The translations under genes were made by a program, and so were the position numbers. The notes below the pieces were generated by a model, which did not search any database, was not told where the DNA came from, and saw nothing but the letters and a program-made list of their open reading frames with translations. Positions 1 to 7,114 of a stretch of 63,750 bases of DNA are shown here, piece after piece. Positions within the stretch are counted from its first letter, which is position 1. Every line of letters starts with the position of its first letter. Source of the DNA: Deferrivibrio essentukiensis (lineage in GTDB: Bacteria; Chrysiogenota; Deferribacteres; Deferribacterales; Deferrivibrionaceae); NCBI RefSeq assembly GCF_020480685.1, contig NZ_JAJAFU010000015.1, positions 1 through 63,750 of the forward strand, in the 5' to 3' direction.

Positions 1-1
1 A

Positions 2-1465
2 TTTGCATTCAAACTTTTAAGTAAAGGGAAGTATTATTTTCTGTCCCGCCCAAGAAGGTTCGGTAAGTCACTTTTTATTGATACTTTAAATGAAATCTTT
101 AATGGTAATAAAAAACTTTTCAAAGGCCTTTATGTTTACGATAAATACGATTTTAAGTCCCACCCCGTTATCAGAATATCTTTTGGAAGTGGAGATTACT
201 CAGAATCCAAAGAGCAGATTTTTAGCGAAATTGAAAGGATACTTAAAAGAAATATAAAAAGGTTAGACTTAAATTGCGGTAACCCAGGTGACTACAAAAG
301 TTGCTTTGAAGAATTAATCTTAAAAACCTATGAAAAATATGGCGAAAAGGTAGTAATTTTAATAGATGAATATGACAAGCCTATTCTTGATAATATTACA
401 AGCATTGATAAGGCAAAGATTGCAAGAGATATATTAAAAAATTTTTATTCAGTGATAAAAGACAACGATAGATATATAAGACTTGTTTTTATTACGGGGG
501 TAACTAAATTTTCCAAACTAACCCTTTTTAGTGGGCTTAACAATCTTGAAGATATCACATTAAACAAAGAATTTGCAGAAATCTGCGGTTATGCTCATGA
601 CGATCTTTTGACGGTTTTTGCCGACCGTGTAAAGGATGTAAACCTCGAAATGGTAAAAATGTGGTATAACGGCTACAATTATTTTGGCAAACCTCTTTAC
701 AACCCTTTTGACATACTACTATTTTTTTCTGCCGGATGTGAATTTCGTAACTATTGGTGGCAAACGGGTAACCCTTCTTTTCTGATAGAGATATTGAAAA
801 AACAAAATCATTACATCCCTGAGCTTGAGCATGCTGAAATTACAGAAGAAGGGCTTAATGCTTTTGATGTGGACTACATAGACTTGAGAGCTCTTTTGTG
901 GCAAACAGGATATTTGACATTTGATAAAAAAATTATGGACAATCTCGGTGGGTATACCTATAAGTTAAAGGTTCCAAATACCGAAATACGTATTTCACTG
1001 AATCAACTTTTTACAGACTACCTTACAAATCAAAGGGAATATAAGGCTAAATACAGGCTTAATATGTTTGACTGCCTGAACAAGGCTGATATTGATGGTT
1101 TTGTTGATATATTTAAGGCAATATTTGCCACTATTCCATATGCTAATTATGCAAACAACATCATTTCAAAATATGAAGGATATTACAGCAGTGTGATATT
1201 CGTATATCTTACTGCATTAGGCTATGACGTTATACCTGAGGATATAACAAATAAAGGCAGAATAGATTTAACTTTAAAGGCCGACGATAAGATATTGATA
1301 ATAGAATTTAAAGTGGACTCTAAAGAGGAACCTATAAATCAAATAAAACATCGAAAATATTATGAAAAATATCTGAATGACAAAAAATCTATATATCTGC
1401 TGGGGATAAATTTTGACAGCCATAAGCGAAATATTGAAAATTACAAATGGGAAAAGTTTTGTTAG
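2..1465 (+). CDS. AAA-ATPase / PD-(D/E)XK nuclease family protein (5' truncated)
   Basis: The reading frame is open from base 2 to a TAG at 1463-1465 (487 codons), so the gene begins outside the window. Near the N-terminus of what is visible there is a P-loop-like stretch SRPRRFGKS (residues ~15-23), and VVILIDEYDKP (~117-127) looks like a Walker B strand. The C-terminal end carries GRIDLTLK followed by IIEFK (~420-440), the D...ExK layout of a PD-(D/E)XK nuclease. This matches the AAA-ATPase_like (PF09820) plus DUF1703 (PF08011) architecture, a large family of mostly uncharacterised proteins often found in many near-identical copies per genome, possibly mobile or defence related. A GTG at 452 would give a shorter product lacking the P-loop and is not credible as the true start. 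Family assignment is good; function is unknown. Confidence 0.85.
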   Translation, partial: FAFKLLSKGKYYFLSRPRRFGKSLFIDTLNEIFNGNKKLFKGLYVYDKYDFKSHPVIRISFGSGDYSESKEQIFSEIERILKRNIKRLDLNCGNPGDYKSCFEELILKTYEKYGEKVVILIDEYDKPILDNITSIDKAKIARDILKNFYSVIKDNDRYIRLVFITGVTKFSKLTLFSGLNNLEDITLNKEFAEICGYAHDDLLTVFADRVKDVNLEMVKMWYNGYNYFGKPLYNPFDILLFFSAGCEFRNYWWQTGNPSFLIEILKKQNHYIPELEHAEITEEGLNAFDVDYIDLRALLWQTGYLTFDKKIMDNLGGYTYKLKVPNTEIRISLNQLFTDYLTNQREYKAKYRLNMFDCLNKADIDGFVDIFKAIFATIPYANYANNIISKYEGYYSSVIFVYLTALGYDVIPEDITNKGRIDLTLKADDKILIIEFKVDSKEEPINQIKHRKYYEKYLNDKKSIYLLGINFDSHKRNIENYKWEKFC

Positions 1466-1521
1466 CTATTTTTAAAATCTTATAACTCCTACATTAATAT
1501 ATTTACTTCAAAAAAATCTAT

Positions 1522-1854
1522 TCAGATATACTCTTCTCTCATAGGAGAAAAGATTTCAATTATTTTGGAATCCTCGATAACTTCCAAAGAATGCTCCACA
1601 TCAGATGGGATTGTCCAGGCATCTCCTGGCTCAACATTGTAAATTTCGCCACCAATATTAAGCACTGCTTTGCCGTATATCATATATCCTGTTTGTTCAT
1701 AAATATGACTGTGGGGTGGGACTTTTGAGCCTTTATCGAGAAAGATTTCAATAGAAAGTGTTTTTTCTGCAAAAGTAAGTGTTTTTCTTTTTACCCCTGG
1801 AAGCATCTGTACAAATTCACCACTACCTGATTTGATAAATACTCTTCTTTTCAT
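1522..1854 (-). CDS. small cupin-domain protein
   Basis: A 110-residue single-domain cupin. The metal-binding motifs are visible: PPHSHIYEQTGY (first histidine cluster, then Glu/Gln), and PSDVEHSLEV with the second-motif histidine, separated by the usual GGEIYNVEPGDAW loop. The start is the ATG at 1854, which has GGGAGG seven bases upstream; a TTG at 1866 is less likely. It begins 14 bases after the stop of the ABC ATPase gene and is probably the last gene of that operon. Cupins of this size bind a metal and a small ligand, or act as simple sensors or isomerases; which applies here cannot be told. The link to an exporter could mean a ligand-handling role, but that is inference. Confidence 0.85.
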   Translation of the reverse strand: MKRRVFIKSGSGEFVQMLPGVKRKTLTFAEKTLSIEIFLDKGSKVPPHSHIYEQTGYMIYGKAVLNIGGEIYNVEPGDAWTIPSDVEHSLEVIEDSKIIEIFSPMREEYI

Positions 1855-1867
1855 AAAGCCTCCCAAA

Positions 1868-2764
1868 CTATTTTTTGCCCGCTATCTCCACAAAAATATC
1901 TTCCAAATCCTTTTTTACAGGCTCGATATCGACTATTTGAATTTTAGTCTCTTTAATTTTTTCCAAAAGTTCTATTAGCTGCTCTTTTTTACAATAAGAT
2001 TTATAAAGGTCATTTGATATTTTTTCAAAATTTACACCTTGGATATCAAGAGCACTTTTTGTAATAATATTAAATCCTGAAGTTGTGCTGTATTTTATCT
2101 CCTCCCTTGATAAATCAGCTACCACCCTCCCCTTATTCACTATCAAAACTCGACTGCAAATATCTTCTATATCAGGGATAATATGAGAGCTAAAAAAGAT
2201 TGTGGCACCATTTTCATTTAACTCCTTAAGTTTTTTCTTGAATAAAACTCTTCCCATTGGGTCGAGCCCGCTCATCGGCTCATCCAGAATAAGGATTTCG
2301 GGGTTGTGAATAATAGCAGAAGCAAATCCTATTCTTTGAATCATCCCTTTACTGTAATTTCTTATAGGCCTTTTTGCAGCTTCTTTTAAATCAAATTCAT
2401 CCAAAAGCTCCCAGGCTTTTTTTATTGCAATGTTTTTATCCATACCAAAAACTGATGCTGTAAACATCAAAAGCGAATAACCCGTCAAAGTATCATAATA
2501 CTGTGGATTTTCTGGCATAAAGCCGATTTTTATTCTTGCCTTAGGCATTCTTGAGTCCACACCATCAATCTCCACATTGCCACTGTCAGGTCTTATTAAA
2601 TCCATTATTGTTTTAATTGTGGTGCTTTTCCCTGCCCCATTTGGCCCTAAAAACCCGAGAATTTCCCCTTTCTCAACACTAAAATTTATCCCGTCAAGGG
2701 CTTTGACAAATTTGCCTTTTGTCTTAAATGTCTTATGTAAATTATTTATTTTCAGTATTCCCAT
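1868..2764 (-). CDS. ABC transporter ATP-binding protein (ABC-2 type exporter)
   Basis: A 298-residue nucleotide-binding subunit that would drive an ABC-2 exporter at the inner membrane. Walker A is GPNGAGKST (residues 40-48), the signature is YSKGMIQRI (137-145, a YSKGM variant typical of the DRA/NatA class), Walker B is ILILDEP (157-163) and the switch histidine is in SSHI (~H194). The last 70 residues form the extra C-terminal domain common in this class. It follows the TPR protein with a 23-base overlap and partners with the permease at 3632-4420. The exported substrate is unknown. Confidence 0.93.
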   Translation of the reverse strand: MGILKINNLHKTFKTKGKFVKALDGINFSVEKGEILGFLGPNGAGKSTTIKTIMDLIRPDSGNVEIDGVDSRMPKARIKIGFMPENPQYYDTLTGYSLLMFTASVFGMDKNIAIKKAWELLDEFDLKEAAKRPIRNYSKGMIQRIGFASAIIHNPEILILDEPMSGLDPMGRVLFKKKLKELNENGATIFFSSHIIPDIEDICSRVLIVNKGRVVADLSREEIKYSTTSGFNIITKSALDIQGVNFEKISNDLYKSYCKKEQLIELLEKIKETKIQIVDIEPVKKDLEDIFVEIAGKK

Positions 2765-3635
2765 CTTTCTTTACCTCTTTTTCTTCTGTTAATTTACTGG
2801 TAGTCCTTACTTTTGCATCTTTGTCAAGGTAAAACTTACCTCCATATGGGTCATCTGGAATATTGTCAATAAAACCACTTTTAACCAAATCGTTAATATC
2901 TTCAGGCAGTTTGCCATATTTACCTTTATAAGCTTCAATAGCCTTTTCTATTTCATTGATTGCTTCCAGTGATTTAAGCCTTTTTTCATACACTTTTTTG
3001 ATATTTTCTTTTCGGGTCATCTTTATCATTGCTTTCAAGTGTGCTATACCAAGCTCAGTTTGCCCGCCTTCATAAAAATATCTCGCTGCAAGATTGGTAA
3101 AAAGTGGCGAGCCTGAAAGCTCAGAAGCTTTTTGATAGTATTTAGCTGCACTATTATAATCTTTCAAAAAATAAGCATAATTAAATCCAAGAAAATAAGG
3201 AATTTTAAAATCCCAGGTACGATATTTAAATACATATTCCAGTAATGAATTAACTTCTTTTACACGGCCGATATCCCATGTAAAAGCTCCCTGAGCAAAA
3301 TAATAGGCATCTTCGTTATAGGGGTTAAGTAAAATAGAGGTCTCGAGTGTCCTGTACAGATTGTAATATTCTACTTCCTTGAATCTTCTTTTGCTGATTT
3401 TGTCTATATTACCCCCGTAGTAAATTATTGATTTAAATGAAAGATAAGACCCCACAAACCATCTAAATTCCCCCAATGCTACTTTGTATATTTTACCTTG
3501 AGGTGTGTAACCAAGCTTTTCAAAAAGCGGTCTTTTCCCCATATCTGCTTTAAATGCAGGGAAAAAGACAGTCATAATAATTATTGTAACAATTAAAACA
3601 ATTGTAATTTTTAATGTTGCTCTATCTTTTATCAC
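2742..3635 (-). CDS. membrane-anchored TPR-like protein
   Basis: A 297-residue protein with one N-terminal membrane segment (residues ~7-25) and a long helical region in which residues ~90-220 look like tetratricopeptide-type helical pairs (YYFAQGAF, YFLGFNYAYFLKDYNSAAKYY, LAARYFYEGG). The C-terminal part (YKGKYGKLPEDINDLVKSG, then DPYGGKFY) resembles the C-terminal module often seen in GspG-like pseudopilins and in bacterial TPR lipoproteins, where a short helix is followed by an NxPxDPWGxxY-type turn. The start is a GTG that overlaps the permease stop by four bases. Because it is translationally coupled between an ABC permease and its ATPase, it probably serves the same exporter as an extracytoplasmic scaffold. 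Function unknown. Confidence 0.8.
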   Translation of the reverse strand: MIKDRATLKITIVLIVTIIIMTVFFPAFKADMGKRPLFEKLGYTPQGKIYKVALGEFRWFVGSYLSFKSIIYYGGNIDKISKRRFKEVEYYNLYRTLETSILLNPYNEDAYYFAQGAFTWDIGRVKEVNSLLEYVFKYRTWDFKIPYFLGFNYAYFLKDYNSAAKYYQKASELSGSPLFTNLAARYFYEGGQTELGIAHLKAMIKMTRKENIKKVYEKRLKSLEAINEIEKAIEAYKGKYGKLPEDINDLVKSGFIDNIPDDPYGGKFYLDKDAKVRTTSKLTEEKEVKKDGNTENK

Positions 3636-4420
3636 TTTAAATCTCGCTTATTAAATATCAAAACTGCAATACACATCACCACAGAAATATACAATATAAA
3701 ATAACCTATAGAAAACAGAATAGAATTAATGTTAATTTTCAAAGAGTATGCTGCGTAAGACGTCATATCAAAAGCTGATAAATTAGGCAAAATATAGTAA
3801 AAGAAAGAAACTATACTTTTAAGATATGAGGCCATTTTGTCTGATTCTTTCATAAGGTAGTCATAAATCCCTTGAATAGAGTTTCCCGCTAAAAAGATAG
3901 CTATTGTAGAAAAAACAGGTGTAAAAAATGATGTGGAAAATGAAGCAAACAAAAATCCCAAAGCAAGCACTATAGAATATTTCATAAATGAAAACAGATA
4001 TGCAATGACTATATTACTCCAAATAATAGGAAGCTGAGATTTATAAAAACCTGCAGAAATTTTTATGGCAATAGCACCTAACCCCAAATTTATTAAAGTA
4101 ATTATCAATAATATTATGACAAACCCCACATATCGGCCGATAATATAACTTACTCTTTTTATAGGATAACTGAGCATTGTGAATGTATATTTTCTCTCAA
4201 TATCCCGCCAAATAGTATAAATACTTCCAAAAAGTGATAAAATAAGAAGTATAAAAGAGTTAAGAGAGATTGACATAGTAATAGAAATTTCCTGTAACTG
4301 ACGCATAGAAAAATAGCTGAAAACAGGGATAAACGCATAGACCAAAATAAAAGACAAAATCATTAAAAATAATCTGTCTTTAAGAATCGTTTTTATAGTA
4401 AAAATAGAAAATTTCATCAC
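3632..4420 (-). CDS. ABC-2 type transporter permease
   Basis: A 262-residue integral membrane protein with about six hydrophobic segments (residues ~15-35, 50-68, 95-115, 130-160, 165-190, 235-257). The layout fits ABC-2 type permeases of the NosY/NatB kind: a TM1 helix, a first loop with RDIERKYTFTMLSYPIKR, the coupling segment, and paired C-terminal helices. It is the first gene of the permease-TPR-ATPase-cupin operon and overlaps the next gene by four bases. With the ATPase it would export an unknown substrate or act on membrane protein assembly. Confidence 0.88.
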   Translation of the reverse strand: MMKFSIFTIKTILKDRLFLMILSFILVYAFIPVFSYFSMRQLQEISITMSISLNSFILLILSLFGSIYTIWRDIERKYTFTMLSYPIKRVSYIIGRYVGFVIILLIITLINLGLGAIAIKISAGFYKSQLPIIWSNIVIAYLFSFMKYSIVLALGFLFASFSTSFFTPVFSTIAIFLAGNSIQGIYDYLMKESDKMASYLKSIVSFFYYILPNLSAFDMTSYAAYSLKININSILFSIGYFILYISVVMCIAVLIFNKRDLK

Positions 4421-4586
4421 TTACCCTCACCAATAAAGTTGCAAATTAAAATTAATATTTTATCTTCATTTTTGCAACAGATTAATCAATTTGTCTTAAT
4501 TATATTGGTAGTTTAAGATATTCCAAAATAAATTTATTACCTGATAACTTATCAAATAACGTTAAATTTTATTGACATTAACAATT

Positions 4587-4729
4587 ATGAAAACCATAAA
4601 AGTTGGAAAATTAAAAGCTGAATTTTCTTCAATCTTAGAATTAGTTGAAAAGAAGTAGGAAGTTTTATCATTGAATATGGCAAAAAGCATAAAAGGGTTA
4701 CAGTGCTAGTTCCTTATATAAATAATTAA
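4587..4729 (+). pseudogene. frameshifted Phd/YefM-like antitoxin relic
   Basis: The ATG at 4587 opens a frame reading MKTIKVGKLKAEFSSILELV and ending in a TAG at 4656-4658. From base 4658 the next frame continues with GSFIIEYGKKHKRVTVLVPY and a TAA at 4727-4729. Joined together these make a ~47-residue protein with the ordinary layout of a Phd/YefM (prevent-host-death) antitoxin: an N-terminal DNA-binding half, then the KGE-type turn followed by a beta-strand ending in VxxLVPY. A single-base deletion near 4656 would explain the break. It lies alone in a 354-base gap between the ABC operon and the AbiE-like pair, and no cognate toxin of the usual kind follows. The remainder of this gap (4421-4586, 4730-4774) shows nothing beyond AT-rich DNA. 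Confidence 0.7.
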
Positions 4730-4774
4730 TTTAGCAAAAACTAACAAATTTTACTATTCAATTTTTACATAATT

Positions 4775-5236
4775 ATGTTAAACTATACTATGAGCAAACT
4801 TATACGTAATAAACAAATTTTTGAAAATTATTTAAAAGGGGATAAAATAAGCAAAATCTCAAAATATTTTGGTTTATCAGAGTCATATATCAAACAAATA
4901 TTGTCAAAAGAAAAGAAAAAAGAAGCCTTATTTAATAAAATGAAAAATGATGGGATTTTTTGGAGTTATGATAAAAATGTCCCCTACATCAAATTTAGTG
5001 ATGATATAATTATTGAACATACTTTAAAATATGGTGACTTTGAAGATATTGTAAAACTAACACGACTATACGGTATTAAAATTGTAAAAAATGTCTGGCG
5101 AGATAAAATGAAAAATGATGAGAGGTTTAAAAAAGTAAATGTGTTAATAGCCAGAGTCATCTTAAACATGAAAATTGATAATATTGAAAGTAAAAATTAT
5201 GAACGACTTGATAAAATTAAACAGTTTGCTTCCTGA
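4775..5236 (+). CDS. HTH antitoxin-like protein (DUF6922/AbiEi-like)
   Basis: A 153-residue basic protein. Residues ~10-45 (FENYLKGDKISKISKYFGLS followed by ESYIKQILSK) form a helix-turn-helix; the rest (WSYDKN..., HTLKYGDFEDIVKLTRLYG, VWRDKM) resembles the small DUF6922-type partner commonly encoded just before AbiEii-type nucleotidyltransferases. It would be the cognate antitoxin and autoregulator of the following gene, with which it overlaps by 38 bases. An in-frame ATG at 4790 is an alternative start; neither ATG has a clear Shine-Dalgarno sequence. Codon use is even more AT-rich than in flanking genes, in keeping with acquired DNA. The assignment to the antitoxin class rests on layout more than on residue identity. 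Confidence 0.7.
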   Translation: MLNYTMSKLIRNKQIFENYLKGDKISKISKYFGLSESYIKQILSKEKKKEALFNKMKNDGIFWSYDKNVPYIKFSDDIIIEHTLKYGDFEDIVKLTRLYGIKIVKNVWRDKMKNDERFKKVNVLIARVILNMKIDNIESKNYERLDKIKQFAS

Positions 5237-5846
5237 AACAAGGGAAGTATTATTAAAATTAATTAAGAATTGCGATTTTTTAAATAAATATGTCTTTGTT
5301 GGTGGAAGTGCTTTAGCTTTGCATTTAAATCACAGAAAAAGTGAAGACCTTGTTTTTTTTACATATGAAAATTATTTCAACAAAGCAGAATTAATTGATA
5401 TATCAAAATATTTTAAAAACTTTAGCATTTTAAATGAGACAGACAAACAAATTGACTTGTTTGCTGATGGAGTAAAAATCACTTTTTTTAATTCTTCATG
5501 GAGCTTTTTAAAACCTAAAAATATTTTGCAATTTAACTTGGCTACCATTGAACAATTGACTGCTATGAAAGTAAATACACTCTTTGTTAGAGCAACTTAT
5601 AGAGATTACTATGACCTGTATTTTATAACAAAGTACGCAAATATAGGTCTTAAAAAAATATTTGAATTAAGTAAAAATATTTTAAGCGGAATTACCATGA
5701 AGTTATTTTTTGCTGCATTACTTTATGTAGACGATATCATTGATGACACTATAGAACATTTATGCCCGAAAATAATAATCTCAAAAAAAGAAATCAGAGA
5801 TTATTTTCAAAATGAAATAAATAAACTTAAAAACGATATTTTATAG
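5199..5846 (+). CDS. AbiEii/AbiGii-type nucleotidyltransferase (altered active site)
   Basis: A 215-residue member of the AbiEii/AbiGii (DUF1814) toxin family, minimal nucleotidyltransferases that in characterised type IV toxin-antitoxin systems modify tRNA or abort phage infection. The N-terminal motif VFVGGSALALHLNHRKSED is present, and the conserved later motifs ATIEQLTAMKV and RATYRDYYDLYFI are intact. The expected second carboxylate of the D-x-D metal motif is replaced: codons 5347-5352 region read D-L-V-F-F (GAC CTT GTT) where family members have D-[LIF]-D. The ATG at 5199 is preferred over an upstream TTG at 5175. Partner of the preceding HTH gene. The protein may be catalytically weak or dead. 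Confidence 0.85.
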   Translation: MNDLIKLNSLLPETREVLLKLIKNCDFLNKYVFVGGSALALHLNHRKSEDLVFFTYENYFNKAELIDISKYFKNFSILNETDKQIDLFADGVKITFFNSSWSFLKPKNILQFNLATIEQLTAMKVNTLFVRATYRDYYDLYFITKYANIGLKKIFELSKNILSGITMKLFFAALLYVDDIIDDTIEHLCPKIIISKKEIRDYFQNEINKLKNDIL

Positions 5847-5959
5847 TTACATTGTTTAAAACAATAATAGCTCAAGCAATTAATTCATACTTTAGAGAAA
5901 AAGACCCATTTTTTCACATATGCACAACCATTAAGGTTATATCGTAGTTAGAACTTATT

Positions 5960-5986
5960 AAAAAAGCCGGCCTCGTTGAAGCCGGC
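5960..5986 (-). terminator. Rho-independent terminator of the small RNA
   Basis: Two GCCGGC arms flank a nine-base loop, followed on the minus strand by TTTTTT. It also lies about 150 bases beyond the stop of meaB and could catch transcripts from that operon. Confidence 0.8.
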
Positions 5987-6046
5987 AATCTCCATATATT
6001 TTAAGGAGGGGGGAGGAGGGTATTTGGTATTTCTATCAAATACCTT
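5960..6046 (-). ncRNA. probable stand-alone small RNA with anti-Shine-Dalgarno segment
   Basis: On the minus strand a promoter (see 6053-6080) is followed by an ~87-base unit without a useful reading frame. In transcript order it has a perfect 8-bp hairpin (GGTATTTG at 6044-6037 pairing with CAAATACC at 6026-6019, 10-base loop), a C-rich single-stranded run CCCTCCTCCCCCCTCCTT (6020-6003), a short AT-rich linker with ATGGAG, and a GC-rich terminator hairpin (two GCCGGC arms, 5986-5981 and 5971-5966) followed by six T. The C-rich run contains CCTCCTTA, identical to the 3' end of 16S rRNA, so it could base-pair with many ribosome binding sites. Structure is seen directly; a regulatory role is inferred. 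Confidence 0.65.
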
Positions 6047-6052
6047 ACTTAG

Positions 6053-6080
6053 AATATAAATGTACTATGATTTTTGTCAA
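6053..6080 (-). promoter_or_regulatory. sigma-70-type promoter of the small RNA
   Basis: The minus strand has a perfect -35 TTGACA (6080-6075), a 16-base spacer and TATATT (6058-6053). It sits after the meaB stop codon and points at the small RNA. The thioredoxin gene in this window has the same hexamers and spacing. Confidence 0.65.
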
Positions 6081-6133
6081 CAGTTTTTAAAAAAATAATT
6101 TAATATTTCTATAGTAATAATTGCTAAATCTAA

Positions 6134-7114
6134 TTAATTAAAGATATTTTTCAAGTTATCAATTAAAATTTCCGCCACAGAAAACGGTGAAGATTTCTTT
6201 GAAATGATATTTTTTTGACATTCAGATATCAAGTTTTTCATATCTTTATTGTTATGAATTTTACTTTTTATATAATCGTCCACCATTGACCACATCCATG
6301 AGATATATTGAGAGTCCCTTCTTGTAACAAGCAAACCTGTTTTTTTCATTAAATCAAAATAATTCATTAAAGCATTAAAATAGTCTTCAAAACCAAAACC
6401 TTTTAATCCACTTGTCAAAATTACAGGTATATTCCATCCGTCTTCTCTGTGAGAAAACATCATTAAGGCATTTTCAATTTGAGATTTCGCAAGCTTTGCT
6501 TTTTCTAAATTGTCATCTTCAGCCTTATTGACAAGAATAACATCAGACAGCTCCATTACACCTCTTTTTATCCCCTGCAATTCATCGCCTGAGTTTGGTA
6601 GTAGAAGAAGTGTAAATATATCTACCATATCAGCAACAGCAACTTCAGACTGCCCTACCCCAACAGTCTCAACCAATATTGCATCATAACCTGCTGCTTC
6701 ACATGCAATCATAGCCTCTCTTGTCTTTCTGGCAACCCCCCCTAATGTATCACCCGATGGTGAAGGCCTGATAAATGCTTTATCACTCCTACTTAATTCT
6801 TCCATTCTCGTCTTATCACCAAGAATGCTGCCACCTGTCTTTTGTGAGGATGGGTCAACTGCCAAAACTGCAACTTTATACCCCTTACTTATAAGGTAAA
6901 GCCCAAAAGATTCAATAAAAGTGCTTTTACCAACACCCGGAGTCCCTGTAATCCCTATTCTGATAGAATTGCCTGAGTAGGGGACAAGTTTATCAAGAAG
7001 TTTGAGAGAGTCTTTAAAGTCCTCTTCCCTTTTACTTTCGATAAGTGTTATAGCTTTGGCAAGGTGCCGCCTGTTGCCAGACAGCACCCCTTCAAACATT
7101 TCATCTATGTTCAT
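6134..7114 (-). CDS. meaB: methylmalonyl-CoA mutase-associated GTPase MeaB
   Basis: A 326-residue G3E-family P-loop GTPase (MeaB/ArgK), the chaperone that gates adenosylcobalamin loading and protects or reactivates methylmalonyl-CoA mutase. Walker A is GTPGVGKST (residues 57-65); the family motifs [28 protein letters not shown] (switch region) and the base-recognition motif VNKAE are present. Length is as usual. The start overlaps the mutase stop by 14 bases, so the two are translationally coupled. Confidence 0.95.
   Translation of the reverse strand: MNIDEMFEGVLSGNRRHLAKAITLIESKREEDFKDSLKLLDKLVPYSGNSIRIGITGTPGVGKSTFIESFGLYLISKGYKVAVLAVDPSSQKTGGSILGDKTRMEELSRSDKAFIRPSPSGDTLGGVARKTREAMIACEAAGYDAILVETVGVGQSEVAVADMVDIFTLLLLPNSGDELQGIKRGVMELSDVILVNKAEDDNLEKAKLAKSQIENALMMFSHREDGWNIPVILTSGLKGFGFEDYFNALMNYFDLMKKTGLLVTRRDSQYISWMWSMVDDYIKSKIHNNKDMKNLISECQKNIISKKSSPFSVAEILIDNLKNIFN

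Noticed and set aside
5175-5198. Longer TTG start for the AbiEii-type gene
   Set aside because: The ATG at 5199 is the commoner start and the added residues do not match the family N-terminus.
5953-5998. Fifteen-codon open frame in the small RNA (ATGGAGATTGCC...)
   Set aside because: It has no ribosome binding site, overlaps the terminator hairpin and encodes mostly the hairpin arms, so translation is unlikely.
6003-6020. Plus-strand purine run AAGGAGGGGGGAGGAGGG as a ribosome binding site
   Set aside because: No credible open reading frame starts within the next bases on the plus strand; the minus-strand RNA reading explains it better.
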